Source of the DNA: an uncultured Clostridia bacterium
GTDB lineage: Bacteria > Bacillota > Clostridia > Oscillospirales > Ruminococcaceae
NCBI GenBank assembly: GCA_945923775.1
Contig: CAMELR010000015.1
Span: 1 to 58,130 of the forward strand
Direction: 5' to 3'
DNA: 58,130 bases
The position numbers and the translations under genes are program-made. The notes under the pieces were generated by a model, which saw only the letters and a program-made list of their open reading frames with translations, searched no databases and had not been told where the DNA came from. Numbering within the stretch: position 1 is the first letter of the stretch; each line of letters begins with the position of its first letter. Positions 23,760 to 31,384 of this stretch are shown here, piece by piece.

Positions 23760-24557
23760 TTATTGCTCTGCCGTGCCGGAGCTTTCGCCGTCCGCATGGT
23801 ATTCACTGATAGTTACCGACTTCACGAGTACGGTGTCAACTGCGCGGTAGGTGTTTTCGTCCGACTGGATATTGCAGAGCTTTTCCACCACGTCAAGACC
23901 TTCGTATGTCTGACCGAAAACCGTCACCGAGCCAGCCATTCCGAACACGCCGCCCACCTCGATGAACTTGTCGAACAGGTTCGAGAGGTTAGCCTTCTCA
24001 ACGTCGGTTCGCTTTTCGCTTTCAGTCATGGATTTTTTCAGCTCGTCTATCTGCTCCTGCGTCATTGTGTCGTCGTTGTTGCAGACGAGGTAACGCGCGT
24101 CGGAGTAACCCGGAAGCTCCGAGTAGGTAACGAGCGCGCCGCGGAACGGCCACAGATCCACATTGTACTCATGCGCGAGCGCTTCGTCATCGCTGTCGCG
24201 CCCGGTGTATACTCCCTTGTCGTTTTCATGACCGCCGGTGAGAAAATAGGTGTCCTGAACCACCGCGTAAACCGGCAGACCGTCGTACTTTCCGGCCTTG
24301 GCGCGCTCAACGAAAGCAGCCACAGTGTTCGGGCAGTATTCATCATAGAGCACCGCGCGGAATTCACCGAGATCGGTGTCAAATATAGCTATAGTGTCGC
24401 CTTCCTGCGGAGCCTCAAGCTGAACAAGCTCAATGCTCGAAAAATCGTAGTCCTGCATTGCGTTGTAGTTCGAGCTTGTGAACGTGCACCCGGAGAGCGC
24501 GAGAGTGCTTCCCAGCACGGAGAGAGCCGCGAGCGCGGCAATAATTCTTTTTTTCAT
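23760..24557 (-). CDS. Degenerate cyclophilin-like lipoprotein
   Basis: The start is the ATG at 24557 (MKKRIIAALA), which gives a lipoprotein signal with lipobox LSGC; the longer in-frame start at 24611 overlaps cysS. The 265-residue product follows the cyclophilin fold of the two next genes (YCPNTVAAFVERAKAGKYDG, SVTVFGQTYEGLDVVEKL), but the active-site segment reads VYAVVQDTYFLTGGH where the others have IHRVI..., so the catalytic Arg is missing. It may be a chaperone-like or binding paralog. It lies 13 bases after cysS. Confidence 0.87.
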   Translation of the reverse strand: MKKRIIAALAALSVLGSTLALSGCTFTSSNYNAMQDYDFSSIELVQLEAPQEGDTIAIFDTDLGEFRAVLYDEYCPNTVAAFVERAKAGKYDGLPVYAVVQDTYFLTGGHENDKGVYTGRDSDDEALAHEYNVDLWPFRGALVTYSELPGYSDARYLVCNNDDTMTQEQIDELKKSMTESEKRTDVEKANLSNLFDKFIEVGGVFGMAGSVTVFGQTYEGLDVVEKLCNIQSDENTYRAVDTVLVKSVTISEYHADGESSGTAEQ

Positions 24558-24570
24558 CAGTATCCTCAAA

Positions 24571-25965
24571 TCATGCTTTCTTGACGATGGTGCCCTGACG
24601 GGTCTCCTCAACTACCCAGCCGAGCGCCTTTATCTGGTCGCGTATGGAGTCTGCAAGGGCGAAATCCTTTGCCTTGCGGGCTTCCTTGCGCTTTTCGATG
24701 AGCTCAGTGATCTCAGCGGGGATCTGCTCCTCATCGTTCTTATTATACAACAGACCGAGCACGTTTGTCAATGCCGTGAACTCGTCGTTATACGCCTTGA
24801 GGGTGCCCTTAGTCGCATTACCTGCGGAAACTGAGGTATTTATCTTGCGGACAAGCTCGAATATCGTCGAAATTCCGTCGGCGGTGTTGAAATCGTCGTC
24901 CATTACGCGGATAAACTGCTCCTGAGCCTCCTTGACATCAGCGAGAGCCTGTGCGGAAGCTTCGCCATCGGGAGCCGCCTCGATGGCGCGGTTCAGAGTG
25001 TCGCGGCAGGTGTACAGTCTCTGGAGTGCGGCCTTGCAGCTTTCGATAACATCGAGTGTGTAGTTGAGCTGGCTTCTGTAGTGAACGGAGAGCAGCATGA
25101 AACGGATAGGCTCGTAGCCGTATTCCTTCGAGAGGTCTCTTACCATGAAGAAGTTGCCCTTTGACTTTGACATCTTGGTGCCGTCAACATTGAGCATTCC
25201 GTTGTGCATCCAGATGTTTGCGAGGGGCTGACCGGTAGCGCATTCGCTCTGAGCTATCTCATTCTCGTGGTGCGGGAAGATAAGGTCGGCGCCGCCGCCG
25301 TGAATGTCGATGGTGTCGCCGATGTAATGGCGGCTCATAGCGGAGCACTCGATGTGCCAGCCGGGTCTGCCCTTGCCGAACGGGGAATCCCAGTAGGGCT
25401 CGCCGGGCTTAGCAGCCTTCCATACTGCGAAGTCCATCGGGTCGCGCTTCTTTTCGCCGACTTCGATGCGCGCGCCCGCCTGGAGATCCTCAAGCGGCAT
25501 GTGTGAAAGCTTGCCGTACTCCGGGAACTTGGAGGTCTCGAAGTAAACGTCGCCGTCGACCTCGTAAGCGAAGCCCTTCTCAATGAGGGTCTTTACGATG
25601 TCGATGATTATATCCATGTTCTCAGTTACCTTCGGGTGAACGTCGGCGCGGCGAACGTTCAGGCCGTCGGCGTCTGTGAAGTATTCCTTGATAGCGTTTT
25701 CGGAAACCTCGTGAGCGGTCTTGCCGAGCTCGTTTGCCTTCTTGATTATCTTGTCGTCGACATCGGTGAAGTTCTGAACATAGAAAACCTTGTAGCCGCG
25801 GAACTCAAGATACCTGCGGAGCGTGTCGAATACGCATAGTGCGCGGGCGTTTCCGATGTGGATAAGGTTGTAGACCGTAGGGCCGCACGCGTAGATCTTT
25901 ACGGTGCCGGGAGTGATGGGTTTCAGCTCCTCTTTCTGTCTTGTCATGGTGTTGTAGATCTGCAT
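24571..25965 (-). CDS. cysS: Cysteinyl-tRNA synthetase
   Basis: The start is the ATG at 25965 with AGGAGG 9 bases upstream (the longer frame to 26004 overlaps cysE). The 464-residue length is standard. The first zinc Cys is in YACGPTVYN, the class I HIGH motif reads HIGN, the zinc-site WHIECSAMS and HGGGADLIFPHHENE are present, and the KMSKS motif is TKMSKSKGN. It charges tRNA-Cys; the operon leader is a T-box with a TGC specifier, closing the feedback. Confidence 0.97.
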   Translation of the reverse strand: MQIYNTMTRQKEELKPITPGTVKIYACGPTVYNLIHIGNARALCVFDTLRRYLEFRGYKVFYVQNFTDVDDKIIKKANELGKTAHEVSENAIKEYFTDADGLNVRRADVHPKVTENMDIIIDIVKTLIEKGFAYEVDGDVYFETSKFPEYGKLSHMPLEDLQAGARIEVGEKKRDPMDFAVWKAAKPGEPYWDSPFGKGRPGWHIECSAMSRHYIGDTIDIHGGGADLIFPHHENEIAQSECATGQPLANIWMHNGMLNVDGTKMSKSKGNFFMVRDLSKEYGYEPIRFMLLSVHYRSQLNYTLDVIESCKAALQRLYTCRDTLNRAIEAAPDGEASAQALADVKEAQEQFIRVMDDDFNTADGISTIFELVRKINTSVSAGNATKGTLKAYNDEFTALTNVLGLLYNKNDEEQIPAEITELIEKRKEARKAKDFALADSIRDQIKALGWVVEETRQGTIVKKA

Positions 25966-25966
25966 A

Positions 25967-26644
25967 TTATTTTTCCTCCTGAGAGTTATTGTTCTTGCTG
26001 TCAAGCTGTTTTTTCAGTTCGTCTATCTCCTGCTGTAAACACTCTATCTTGTACATGTGTTCGCAGAGGAGCTGAGAAACCGGATCCGGAATGTGGATCT
26101 GGTCAAGGTCGCTGTTGCTTACGCGGACTCCGTCGCGCTTCACGACCCTCGCGGGAACACCGACTGCCGTGCAGTTCGGCGGGACTTCCTCAAGAACCAC
26201 GGCGTTGGCGGCGATTTTGGAGTTGTCGCCTATCTTCATCGGACCTAGCACTCTAGCGCCCGCGCCGACCATCACGTTGTTGCCGAGGGTCGGGTGGCGC
26301 TTTCCGGTGTCCTTGCCGGTGCCGCCGAGTGTGACATTCTGGTAAAGCGTACAGTAGTCGCCGATTTCAGTGGTCTCACCGATAACGACGCCCGCGCCGT
26401 GGTCGATAAACAGACCCTTACCGATCTTAGCGCCGGGGTGTATTTCAATGCCGGTTCTGTTGCGGCAGCTCTGGGAGATCCACCGGGCAATGAAGAAATG
26501 CCCGTGTTCGTAGAACCAGTGCGCCCTACGGTAAGACCTCACCGCCTTGAACGACGGATAAAGGAATATGACCTCCAGCGCCGACCGTACGGCAGGGTCG
26601 CGCGCCTTTATCGAATTTATCTCTTCTTTGAGACGGTCAAACAT
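25967..26644 (-). CDS. cysE: Serine O-acetyltransferase
   Basis: The 225-residue enzyme makes O-acetylserine for cysteine synthesis. It is the short EpsC type: an N-terminal helical part (DPAVRSALEVIFLYPSFKAVRSYRRAHW), the left-handed beta-helix with GIEIHPGAKIGKGLFIDHGAGVVIGE, VTLGGTGKDTGKRHPTLG, and a C-terminal extension with KIECLQQEIDELKKQ, a short coiled coil. It is the first gene under the T-box; its stop is one base from the cysS start. Confidence 0.96.
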   Translation of the reverse strand: MFDRLKEEINSIKARDPAVRSALEVIFLYPSFKAVRSYRRAHWFYEHGHFFIARWISQSCRNRTGIEIHPGAKIGKGLFIDHGAGVVIGETTEIGDYCTLYQNVTLGGTGKDTGKRHPTLGNNVMVGAGARVLGPMKIGDNSKIAANAVVLEEVPPNCTAVGVPARVVKRDGVRVSNSDLDQIHIPDPVSQLLCEHMYKIECLQQEIDELKKQLDSKNNNSQEEK

Positions 26645-26689
26645 AGTAACCTCCGGGTATCATGCTAAAAGGAACTGCACACCGCGTAC

Positions 26690-26721
26690 AAAAAAACCTC
26701 CGCACCGGTGTGGTGCGAAGG
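26690..26721 (-). terminator. T-box terminator
   Basis: CCTTCGCACC and GGTGCGGAGG form a 10-pair stem (one G-T) with a 5-base loop, followed by seven T residues, 46 bases before the cysE start. Confidence 0.9.
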
Positions 26722-26925
26722 CGTTTTACCGCGGTTCCACTTCGCTTCGGGCATATGCCCCTCAAAGCCCCTTAACGCGGGGAAACGCAGACGGCTACTG
26801 TGATTTCGCCGGCCGGGCTCACAGCCGCACTTCGCCGGGGCCTTCCGCAGCGCTCTCACCAATGCGCCGCTCTCTGGGGGAGGGTGATCCGGGTACTCTG
26901 ACTGATCGAAGCCTTTGTTACAATT
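26690..26925 (-). promoter_or_regulatory. T-box leader, cysteine-specific, upstream of cysE-cysS
   Basis: The minus-strand leader contains an AGAGAG-type stem I region, a specifier segment CGAAGTGCGGC with the Cys codon TGC at 26829-26827, the conserved T-box antiterminator sequence GAAGTGGAACCGCGG (26743-26729), and the terminator above. Uncharged tRNA-Cys should stabilise the antiterminator and turn on cysE, cysS and probably the three following isomerase genes. Confidence 0.92.
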
Positions 26926-26931
26926 AACTAT

Positions 26932-26960
26932 ATTATACTCTATCCTGCGAAAAATTTCAA
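26932..26960 (-). promoter_or_regulatory. Promoter of the cysE operon
   Basis: On the minus strand TTGAAA (26960-26955), 17 bases, TATAAT (26937-26932). Confidence 0.8.
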
Positions 26961-26998
26961 GTAGTGACAACAGATTTTTTTTAATTTTCACCAAAAAT

Positions 26999-27322
26999 TC
27001 ACGTCAGGAGAATGAACGCAAGCGCCGCAATAAGCTTCATATCGGCTTTTTCGCGCCATAGAAGGACGATAAGAGCGCTGATAAGCAGCAAATCCCTGTC
27101 CCCGGTTAGCTTTTGCAGAAATCCTCCGATGTTTCCCGTGTTTCCGGGCGGCGGGTAGCATTTCCGCGGCTGTTCAGAGCGGCATTCCCCGACTTCCGGG
27201 GCGGATTCGCATTTCGGTTCTTCGCACTGACGTTCACCGGGATCTTCCTCCGGCTTGCCTGAAGAATTATTGAAGGACTCCACCGTGCGGTAAAGCGGAG
27301 ACTGCTCAGCATTCCAGACCAT
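26999..27322 (-). CDS. Small membrane-associated hypothetical protein
   Basis: The 107-residue protein has a polar N-terminal half rich in Glu, Pro and Cys (four Cys between about 33 and 55) and two hydrophobic C-terminal stretches (about 75-90 and 93-107), separated by REKADMK. I do not recognise it. It starts two bases after the stop of the previous gene, with GGGGGGA as ribosome site, and is the last of a three-gene set. Confidence 0.7.
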   Translation of the reverse strand: MVWNAEQSPLYRTVESFNNSSGKPEEDPGERQCEEPKCESAPEVGECRSEQPRKCYPPPGNTGNIGGFLQKLTGDRDLLLISALIVLLWREKADMKLIAALAFILLT

Positions 27323-27324
27323 AT

Positions 27325-27633
27325 TTATCCCCCCAGGTTCCCGAAAATTCCGCTCTCTTTCAGCAGCGGGAGCAGTTCGATGAGCTTCAGCAGCCGCATC
27401 GCAGTGTCGACCTTACCGCGGTTTTCTTCCCGCAGCAGGGGTTTCAGCGCCATAAGCAGCTTCTCATCGTCGGAGGTATTCCCGGCGGCGCTGAGAACTC
27501 CTGCGATTTTTGCCATGCTCCCGAGGTCAAGCCCGGAAAAAAGCCCGCCGTCCTGCGAGGCCTCATCTTTGGAGCCGCTGTCCTCCGGCGCGTCCTCGGC
27601 CAGCGCACGGAGAATATCTTCTATATTGTCCAT
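27325..27633 (-). CDS. Small hypothetical protein
   Basis: The 102-residue protein has an acidic Ser/Asp-rich N-terminus, then a helical, Leu-rich C-terminal half (KLLMALKPLLREENRGK ... LKLIELLPLLKESGIF). The function is unknown. It has a strong GGAGG ribosome site and lies between two other small genes of the same strand. Confidence 0.72.
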   Translation of the reverse strand: MDNIEDILRALAEDAPEDSGSKDEASQDGGLFSGLDLGSMAKIAGVLSAAGNTSDDEKLLMALKPLLREENRGKVDTAMRLLKLIELLPLLKESGIFGNLGG

Positions 27634-27654
27634 GCGCCGTACCTCCTGTTCGCG

Positions 27655-27891
27655 CTATTTCATGCTGCCCAGCAGCTTGAGTACCTCCTCGGGGGAGCCC
27701 GCGGATTTTAGCTGCTTCATCAGTTCCTTATCCGCAAGCACGCGGCGGAGCTTCTCCTTATCGCCCTTCGTCAGTATCGACGAAAGCGCGCTCAGATCCT
27801 TCTTTTCGATTGTTTTCTTGAGGCTTTCGGGCGAGGAGCCGAGCTTTTCACTTGCAGACTTTATCAGCTTGTCAAACTCGTTGTTATTCAT
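27655..27891 (-). CDS. Small hypothetical helical protein
   Basis: The 78-residue, Lys/Ser-rich, helical protein has no Cys and no membrane segment; residues 24-78 contain repeated LKK/LxxLL patterns. An AGGAGG site 8 bases before the ATG supports translation. It is the first gene of the trio that ends at 26999; the family is not recognised. Confidence 0.72.
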   Translation of the reverse strand: MNNNEFDKLIKSASEKLGSSPESLKKTIEKKDLSALSSILTKGDKEKLRRVLADKELMKQLKSAGSPEEVLKLLGSMK

Positions 27892-27988
27892 GACATGTAC
27901 CTCCTGTGATATGGCAGATTGTGTAAAGCTGTGTGAATTTTTCGTGAAAAAACCTCAAAGCCCCCTTTATTTCAAATCATTTTTATGA

Positions 27989-27994
27989 TATAAT
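27989..27994 (+). promoter_or_regulatory. Extended -10 promoter element of the phosphodiesterase operon
   Basis: TGATATAAT carries a perfect -10 (27989-27994) with a TG extension; no convincing -35 is seen 17 bases upstream. Confidence 0.55.
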
Positions 27995-28051
27995 ATGTAT
28001 AACTAGAACGTAAATAGAAAAATTATACCATTCGGAAAGGAAAACCATAGC

Positions 28052-28558
28052 TTGAAAATATTAGTTGTATCAGATACGCACCGCAATTTTGCAGTTCTGG
28101 ACGATATCGTAAATGAAAACCTTGACGCAGACCTGATAATACATCTTGGCGACGGCGAGAACGAAGCGCGGGATATCCACAATCTCCACCCGGAAAAGCC
28201 GATGATCTACGTTGCGGGCAACTGCGACTATGGAATGCACCGTTCAAAGGAGATAGTGACCGTGAGCGGATACAAGATCTTCTGCTGCCACGGGCATAAC
28301 CAGAATGTGCACGCCGGCCTTGAGGAGCTGGTCGAGGAAGCTAAGCAGAACGACTGCAAAATCGCGCTTTACGGGCACACGCACCTCCACCGCACCGAGG
28401 TGATAGATGGAGTGTACGTAATGAATCCCGGCAGCCCTGACAGCCCTAGGAACCACACCGAACCCTCCTACGGGATAATAAACATCTCCAGTGACGGCGA
28501 GATAAGAATGAGTCTGATGAAGGTGAAAAAGAGTGCTGAACCGGAAAATAACGCTTGA
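28052..28558 (+). CDS. YfcE/MJ0936-type metallophosphoesterase, TTG start
   Basis: The 168-residue protein has the calcineurin-like metal ligands in order: SDTHRN, HLGDGE, AGNCDYG, CHGHNQNV and GHTHLH. It should be a small phosphodiesterase with two metal ions; the substrate is unknown. The start is TTG at 28052, behind GGAAAGG; no other start gives the full N-terminal strand KILVVSDTH. birA overlaps its 3' end by 26 bases. Confidence 0.92.
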   Translation: MKILVVSDTHRNFAVLDDIVNENLDADLIIHLGDGENEARDIHNLHPEKPMIYVAGNCDYGMHRSKEIVTVSGYKIFCCHGHNQNVHAGLEELVEEAKQNDCKIALYGHTHLHRTEVIDGVYVMNPGSPDSPRNHTEPSYGIINISSDGEIRMSLMKVKKSAEPENNA

Positions 28559-29261
28559 CGAGGTCGATTCGACCAACAATTACCTGAAGCTGCACCGCGG
28601 CGAATTACCCGATGGGACCCTTGTGACCGCAAGGATACAGACCGCCGGAAAGGGCAGGCGCGGCCACGACTGGCTGGCCGACCAGGGAATGCTCCCGCTG
28701 TCGCTTCTGCTGAAACAGCCCCCGCACCCTGACACGCTGACGCTGTGCGCCGGCGTCGCGGTCTGTGAAGCTCTTGAGCCGCTGCTTCCCGGCGAGGAGC
28801 TTGGAATCAAATGGCCCAACGACATCATACTGCGCGGTCACAAGCTATGTGGTATTCTATGCGAGAGCGTATGCTTTGGTTCCTCGATGGACATAGTGTG
28901 CGGTATCGGCGTGAATCTCGCTCAGACTGCGGAATTCTTTGAAAAGGCGAATATACCACACGGCGGCTCGGTGGAAATGCTGACCGGCGTAACGATCAAC
29001 GACAGGGAGAAGCTCGCGGAGGACATCGCCGAGCGGCTTTACAGCTACTCCAGGGCTGGCTTCGAGTCCGTACGTGAAAAGTACGTCAAGCGCTGCCTCA
29101 CCGTTGGTAAGAAGATCCGCATTATCGAAAATGGCAGCGAGCGCGAAGCATTCACCGAGGGAATCGCTCCGAACGGATTCCTGATTTGCTCCGACGAAAC
29201 CGGCAGGTTTGAGGTAAATTCCGGAGAGGTCAGCGTTCGCGGGCTGATGGATTACATCTGA
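28533..29261 (+). CDS. birA: Biotin-[acetyl-CoA-carboxylase] ligase, short form
   Basis: The 242-residue protein starts at GTG 28533 inside the preceding gene. It lacks the N-terminal helix-turn-helix of the E. coli repressor. The ligase core shows EVDSTNNYLK, QTAGKGRRGHDW (biotinyl-AMP loop), GIKWPNDI and CGIGVNL, and a C-terminal SH3-like cap (GKKIRIIENG). It attaches biotin to carboxyl carrier proteins and cannot act as the classical DNA-binding repressor. Confidence 0.94.
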   Translation: MLNRKITLDEVDSTNNYLKLHRGELPDGTLVTARIQTAGKGRRGHDWLADQGMLPLSLLLKQPPHPDTLTLCAGVAVCEALEPLLPGEELGIKWPNDIILRGHKLCGILCESVCFGSSMDIVCGIGVNLAQTAEFFEKANIPHGGSVEMLTGVTINDREKLAEDIAERLYSYSRAGFESVREKYVKRCLTVGKKIRIIENGSEREAFTEGIAPNGFLICSDETGRFEVNSGEVSVRGLMDYI

Positions 29262-29269
29262 GGTGCTGA

Positions 29270-29833
29270 ATGATCGAGAACGAATTCAAGATAATGCTTT
29301 CACAAGAGCAATATGCCGCGATCCATGGGCTTTATAGCTGGGACAGCGAGGCAGAGCAGGTCAACTGGTATTACGACAGCGATTCCAGCGAGCTCAGCGG
29401 CAGGCATATAACATGTCGTGTGCGTACTTTAGGCGGCAGATTCTATTTGCAGGTGAAACTCCCGGCGCACGAGAACTCAAGCGGCGCCGTTTCCAGAATC
29501 GAACTGGAGCGCGAACTCACCAGTATCCCCGAATTCATATCTGGACAGGAGCTTTCCGGATTCAGCGGCGCGGCTGGACTTCCCGATGTAAAGCTGCTCG
29601 GTTCGCTTTCGACCTACCGGAGCGTGAAGCATTTTGGCGGCGCTGAGATCGACCTCGACAAAAGCGAATATTTCGGCAAAACGGACTACGAGCTTGAAGT
29701 CGAGTACACCGACGAAACCTCAGCGCAGGCTGTCATCTCCGAGATAGAGCAGCATGTCAGCCTTGACCGGAAGGCTCCGGTAACTGGAAAAATCCGCAGG
29801 TTTCTTGCCGAGTACCAGAAAAATCACAGATAA
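29270..29833 (+). CDS. CYTH-domain protein (triphosphate tunnel family)
   Basis: The 187-residue protein starts MIENEFKIML, where the E-x-E-x-K signature is ENEFKI. Basic and acidic tunnel residues follow (CRVRTLGGRFYLQVKLP, SRIELERE, DLDKSEYFGKTDYELEVEY, KIRRFL). CYTH enzymes hydrolyse triphosphates such as thiamine triphosphate or inorganic tripolyphosphate; the substrate is not known here. It follows birA by 8 bases. Confidence 0.88.
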   Translation: MIENEFKIMLSQEQYAAIHGLYSWDSEAEQVNWYYDSDSSELSGRHITCRVRTLGGRFYLQVKLPAHENSSGAVSRIELERELTSIPEFISGQELSGFSGAAGLPDVKLLGSLSTYRSVKHFGGAEIDLDKSEYFGKTDYELEVEYTDETSAQAVISEIEQHVSLDRKAPVTGKIRRFLAEYQKNHR

Positions 29834-29837
29834 GCAA

Positions 29838-29861
29838 ATCCCGGAGCGAGTGCTCCGGGAT
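29838..29861. terminator. Bidirectional terminator
   Basis: ATCCCGGAGC-GAGT-GCTCCGGGAT is a perfect 10-pair stem between two convergent genes, with CATTTATT on the plus side and TTGCTTAT on the minus side. Confidence 0.75.
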
Positions 29862-29864
29862 CAT

Positions 29865-31211
29865 TTATTGCTCTGAGAGTTTCTTTTCATCGGCGGCTGA
29901 GTAATTCACTACGAACCTGCCAGCGGCTGAATCAGGCGGCGCGGAGCCTTCATCGTAGTACTCGTCAAGCGGTGTAACCCGCACACCGCATTCGGCGAAT
30001 ATCCCAGGAAGCCCGGAGTCCTCAGGAATGTCCATCAGGAAGTGAAGCCCGGCGTTTTCCTCGGAAATGCTGTCAGCCCCGCAGGAGCGCACCGCCAGGG
30101 CGAGGGTAAGCTCCCGTATCCTGCGGTAGTGCTTTCGCATGCGGCTGATGTGGCGCTCAAAATGGCCGCTCTCAATGAACCGCGCAAGTGTGTACTGCTC
30201 AAACGCGGGCACCGGGCAGGAGCAGAATCCCAGGCGCTCCTTCCAGCGTTCGTAAAGTCCCTGCGGAAGGCAGACGTAGCTTATCCTGACCGACGGGGCG
30301 ATAGTCATGCTGAATGTGTTCATGTAAATAACACGTCCAGAGGTGTCCATGCCGAACATAGTGGGGAGCGGCTTTCCGCCCCACCGGAATTCGCTGTCGT
30401 AGTCGTCCTCGATGATGTAGCCATTGCGCCTGGAAGCCCATTTCATAAGCTCCAGCCGCCTTGAAATCGGCATAACTATTCCGGTGGGGAAATGGTGAGC
30501 CGGGGAAATATGAGCCACGTCCACATTTTTGTAGTACAGCTCGTCGGCAAGTATTCCGTGCTGATCAATTCCGACAGGGAGGCAGAGCGCGCCGTTCAGC
30601 CGATAGATACGCGCGGGCTTGTGATATCCCGGGTTCTCAACGGCGTAGGTCAGACCGCTACCAAGAAGCTGCACCAGCAGGTTGTTGAGGTATTCAGTAC
30701 CAGCGCCGACGATAATCCGGTGCGGAGGTACCGTTATTCCCCGGTAGCTCCGCAGGTGAGCCGAGATAGCCGCCTGAAGCTCCGGAGCTCCGCCCGGCGG
30801 CACCGGAGCAAGTATTGCGCTCCCTTTTTCGAGGATCACAGTTCGCATAAGGCGCGTCCATACCGAAAAGGGGAACAGTTCGTTTCCAAACTGCTGCGGA
30901 GTTTCTGCGGTTGTTTCTTCAGGCTTGTCAATTTCAGCTTGCGCGGAAGTTTCGGCGGGTTGCGGCGCGGGGAATTCCGCAGCGCAGACGTAATATCCGC
31001 TGCGCTCCCTTGCAGCAATGTAACCCTCCGCCAGAAGCTGCGCGTATGCATTTTCGACTGTGACTACGCTTATTCCGAGCCGCTCCGCCTGTGCGCGCTT
31101 TGAAGGCAGCTTCGCCCCCTCCGTGAGCTTTCCGGATATGATCTCCTGCTTTATTTCGTTGTACAGCTTTTCGTACAGGCTGGTTCTGCTGTTTTTTCCC
31201 ATTGTCGTCAC
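29865..31211 (-). CDS. MocR-type GntR regulator with an aminotransferase-like domain lacking the PLP lysine
   Basis: The 448-residue protein has an N-terminal GntR winged helix (about 8-75: LYEKLYNEIKQEIISGKL, LPSKRAQAERLGISVVTVENAY) and an aminotransferase fold I domain. The PLP-site segment reads NTFSMTIAPSVRISY, with Met302 where MocR proteins usually have Lys in SKT. Other PLP-site parts are kept (GAGTEYLNNLL, ENPGYHKPARIY, IIEDDYDSEFRW). It is divergent from a tocopherol-cyclase-like gene, and their promoters lie back to back, so it may control that pair. Confidence 0.92.
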   Translation of the reverse strand: MTTMGKNSRTSLYEKLYNEIKQEIISGKLTEGAKLPSKRAQAERLGISVVTVENAYAQLLAEGYIAARERSGYYVCAAEFPAPQPAETSAQAEIDKPEETTAETPQQFGNELFPFSVWTRLMRTVILEKGSAILAPVPPGGAPELQAAISAHLRSYRGITVPPHRIIVGAGTEYLNNLLVQLLGSGLTYAVENPGYHKPARIYRLNGALCLPVGIDQHGILADELYYKNVDVAHISPAHHFPTGIVMPISRRLELMKWASRRNGYIIEDDYDSEFRWGGKPLPTMFGMDTSGRVIYMNTFSMTIAPSVRISYVCLPQGLYERWKERLGFCSCPVPAFEQYTLARFIESGHFERHISRMRKHYRRIRELTLALAVRSCGADSISEENAGLHFLMDIPEDSGLPGIFAECGVRVTPLDEYYDEGSAPPDSAAGRFVVNYSAADEKKLSEQ

Positions 31212-31273
31212 TTCCCGGTTTTTATATCGTAAATCGATGAAATGTATTTTGTTTTGATAAGCACCTTGTATTT

Positions 31274-31302
31274 ATTATACAACATTTCAGCTTTATTTGC
31301 AA
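31274..31302 (-). promoter_or_regulatory. Promoter of the MocR gene
   Basis: On the minus strand TTGCAA (31302-31297), 17 bases, TATAAT (31279-31274). Confidence 0.65.
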
Positions 31303-31318
31303 TAGCAGGAAATAGTAA

Positions 31319-31347
31319 TTGACTAATGTTGTTTTGTGTGATATAAT
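31319..31347 (+). promoter_or_regulatory. Promoter of the tocopherol-cyclase-like gene
   Basis: TTGACT (31319-31324), 17 bases, TATAAT (31342-31347). It is 17 bases from the divergent promoter, so one bound regulator could affect both. Confidence 0.75.
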
Positions 31348-31384
31348 CATTATATGAAAATATTGTCATAAAGGAGATTTTAAC

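Noticed and set aside
26665-26994. 109-codon minus-strand frame upstream of cysE
   Set aside because: It lies fully inside the T-box leader and terminator; the RNA motifs explain the sequence.
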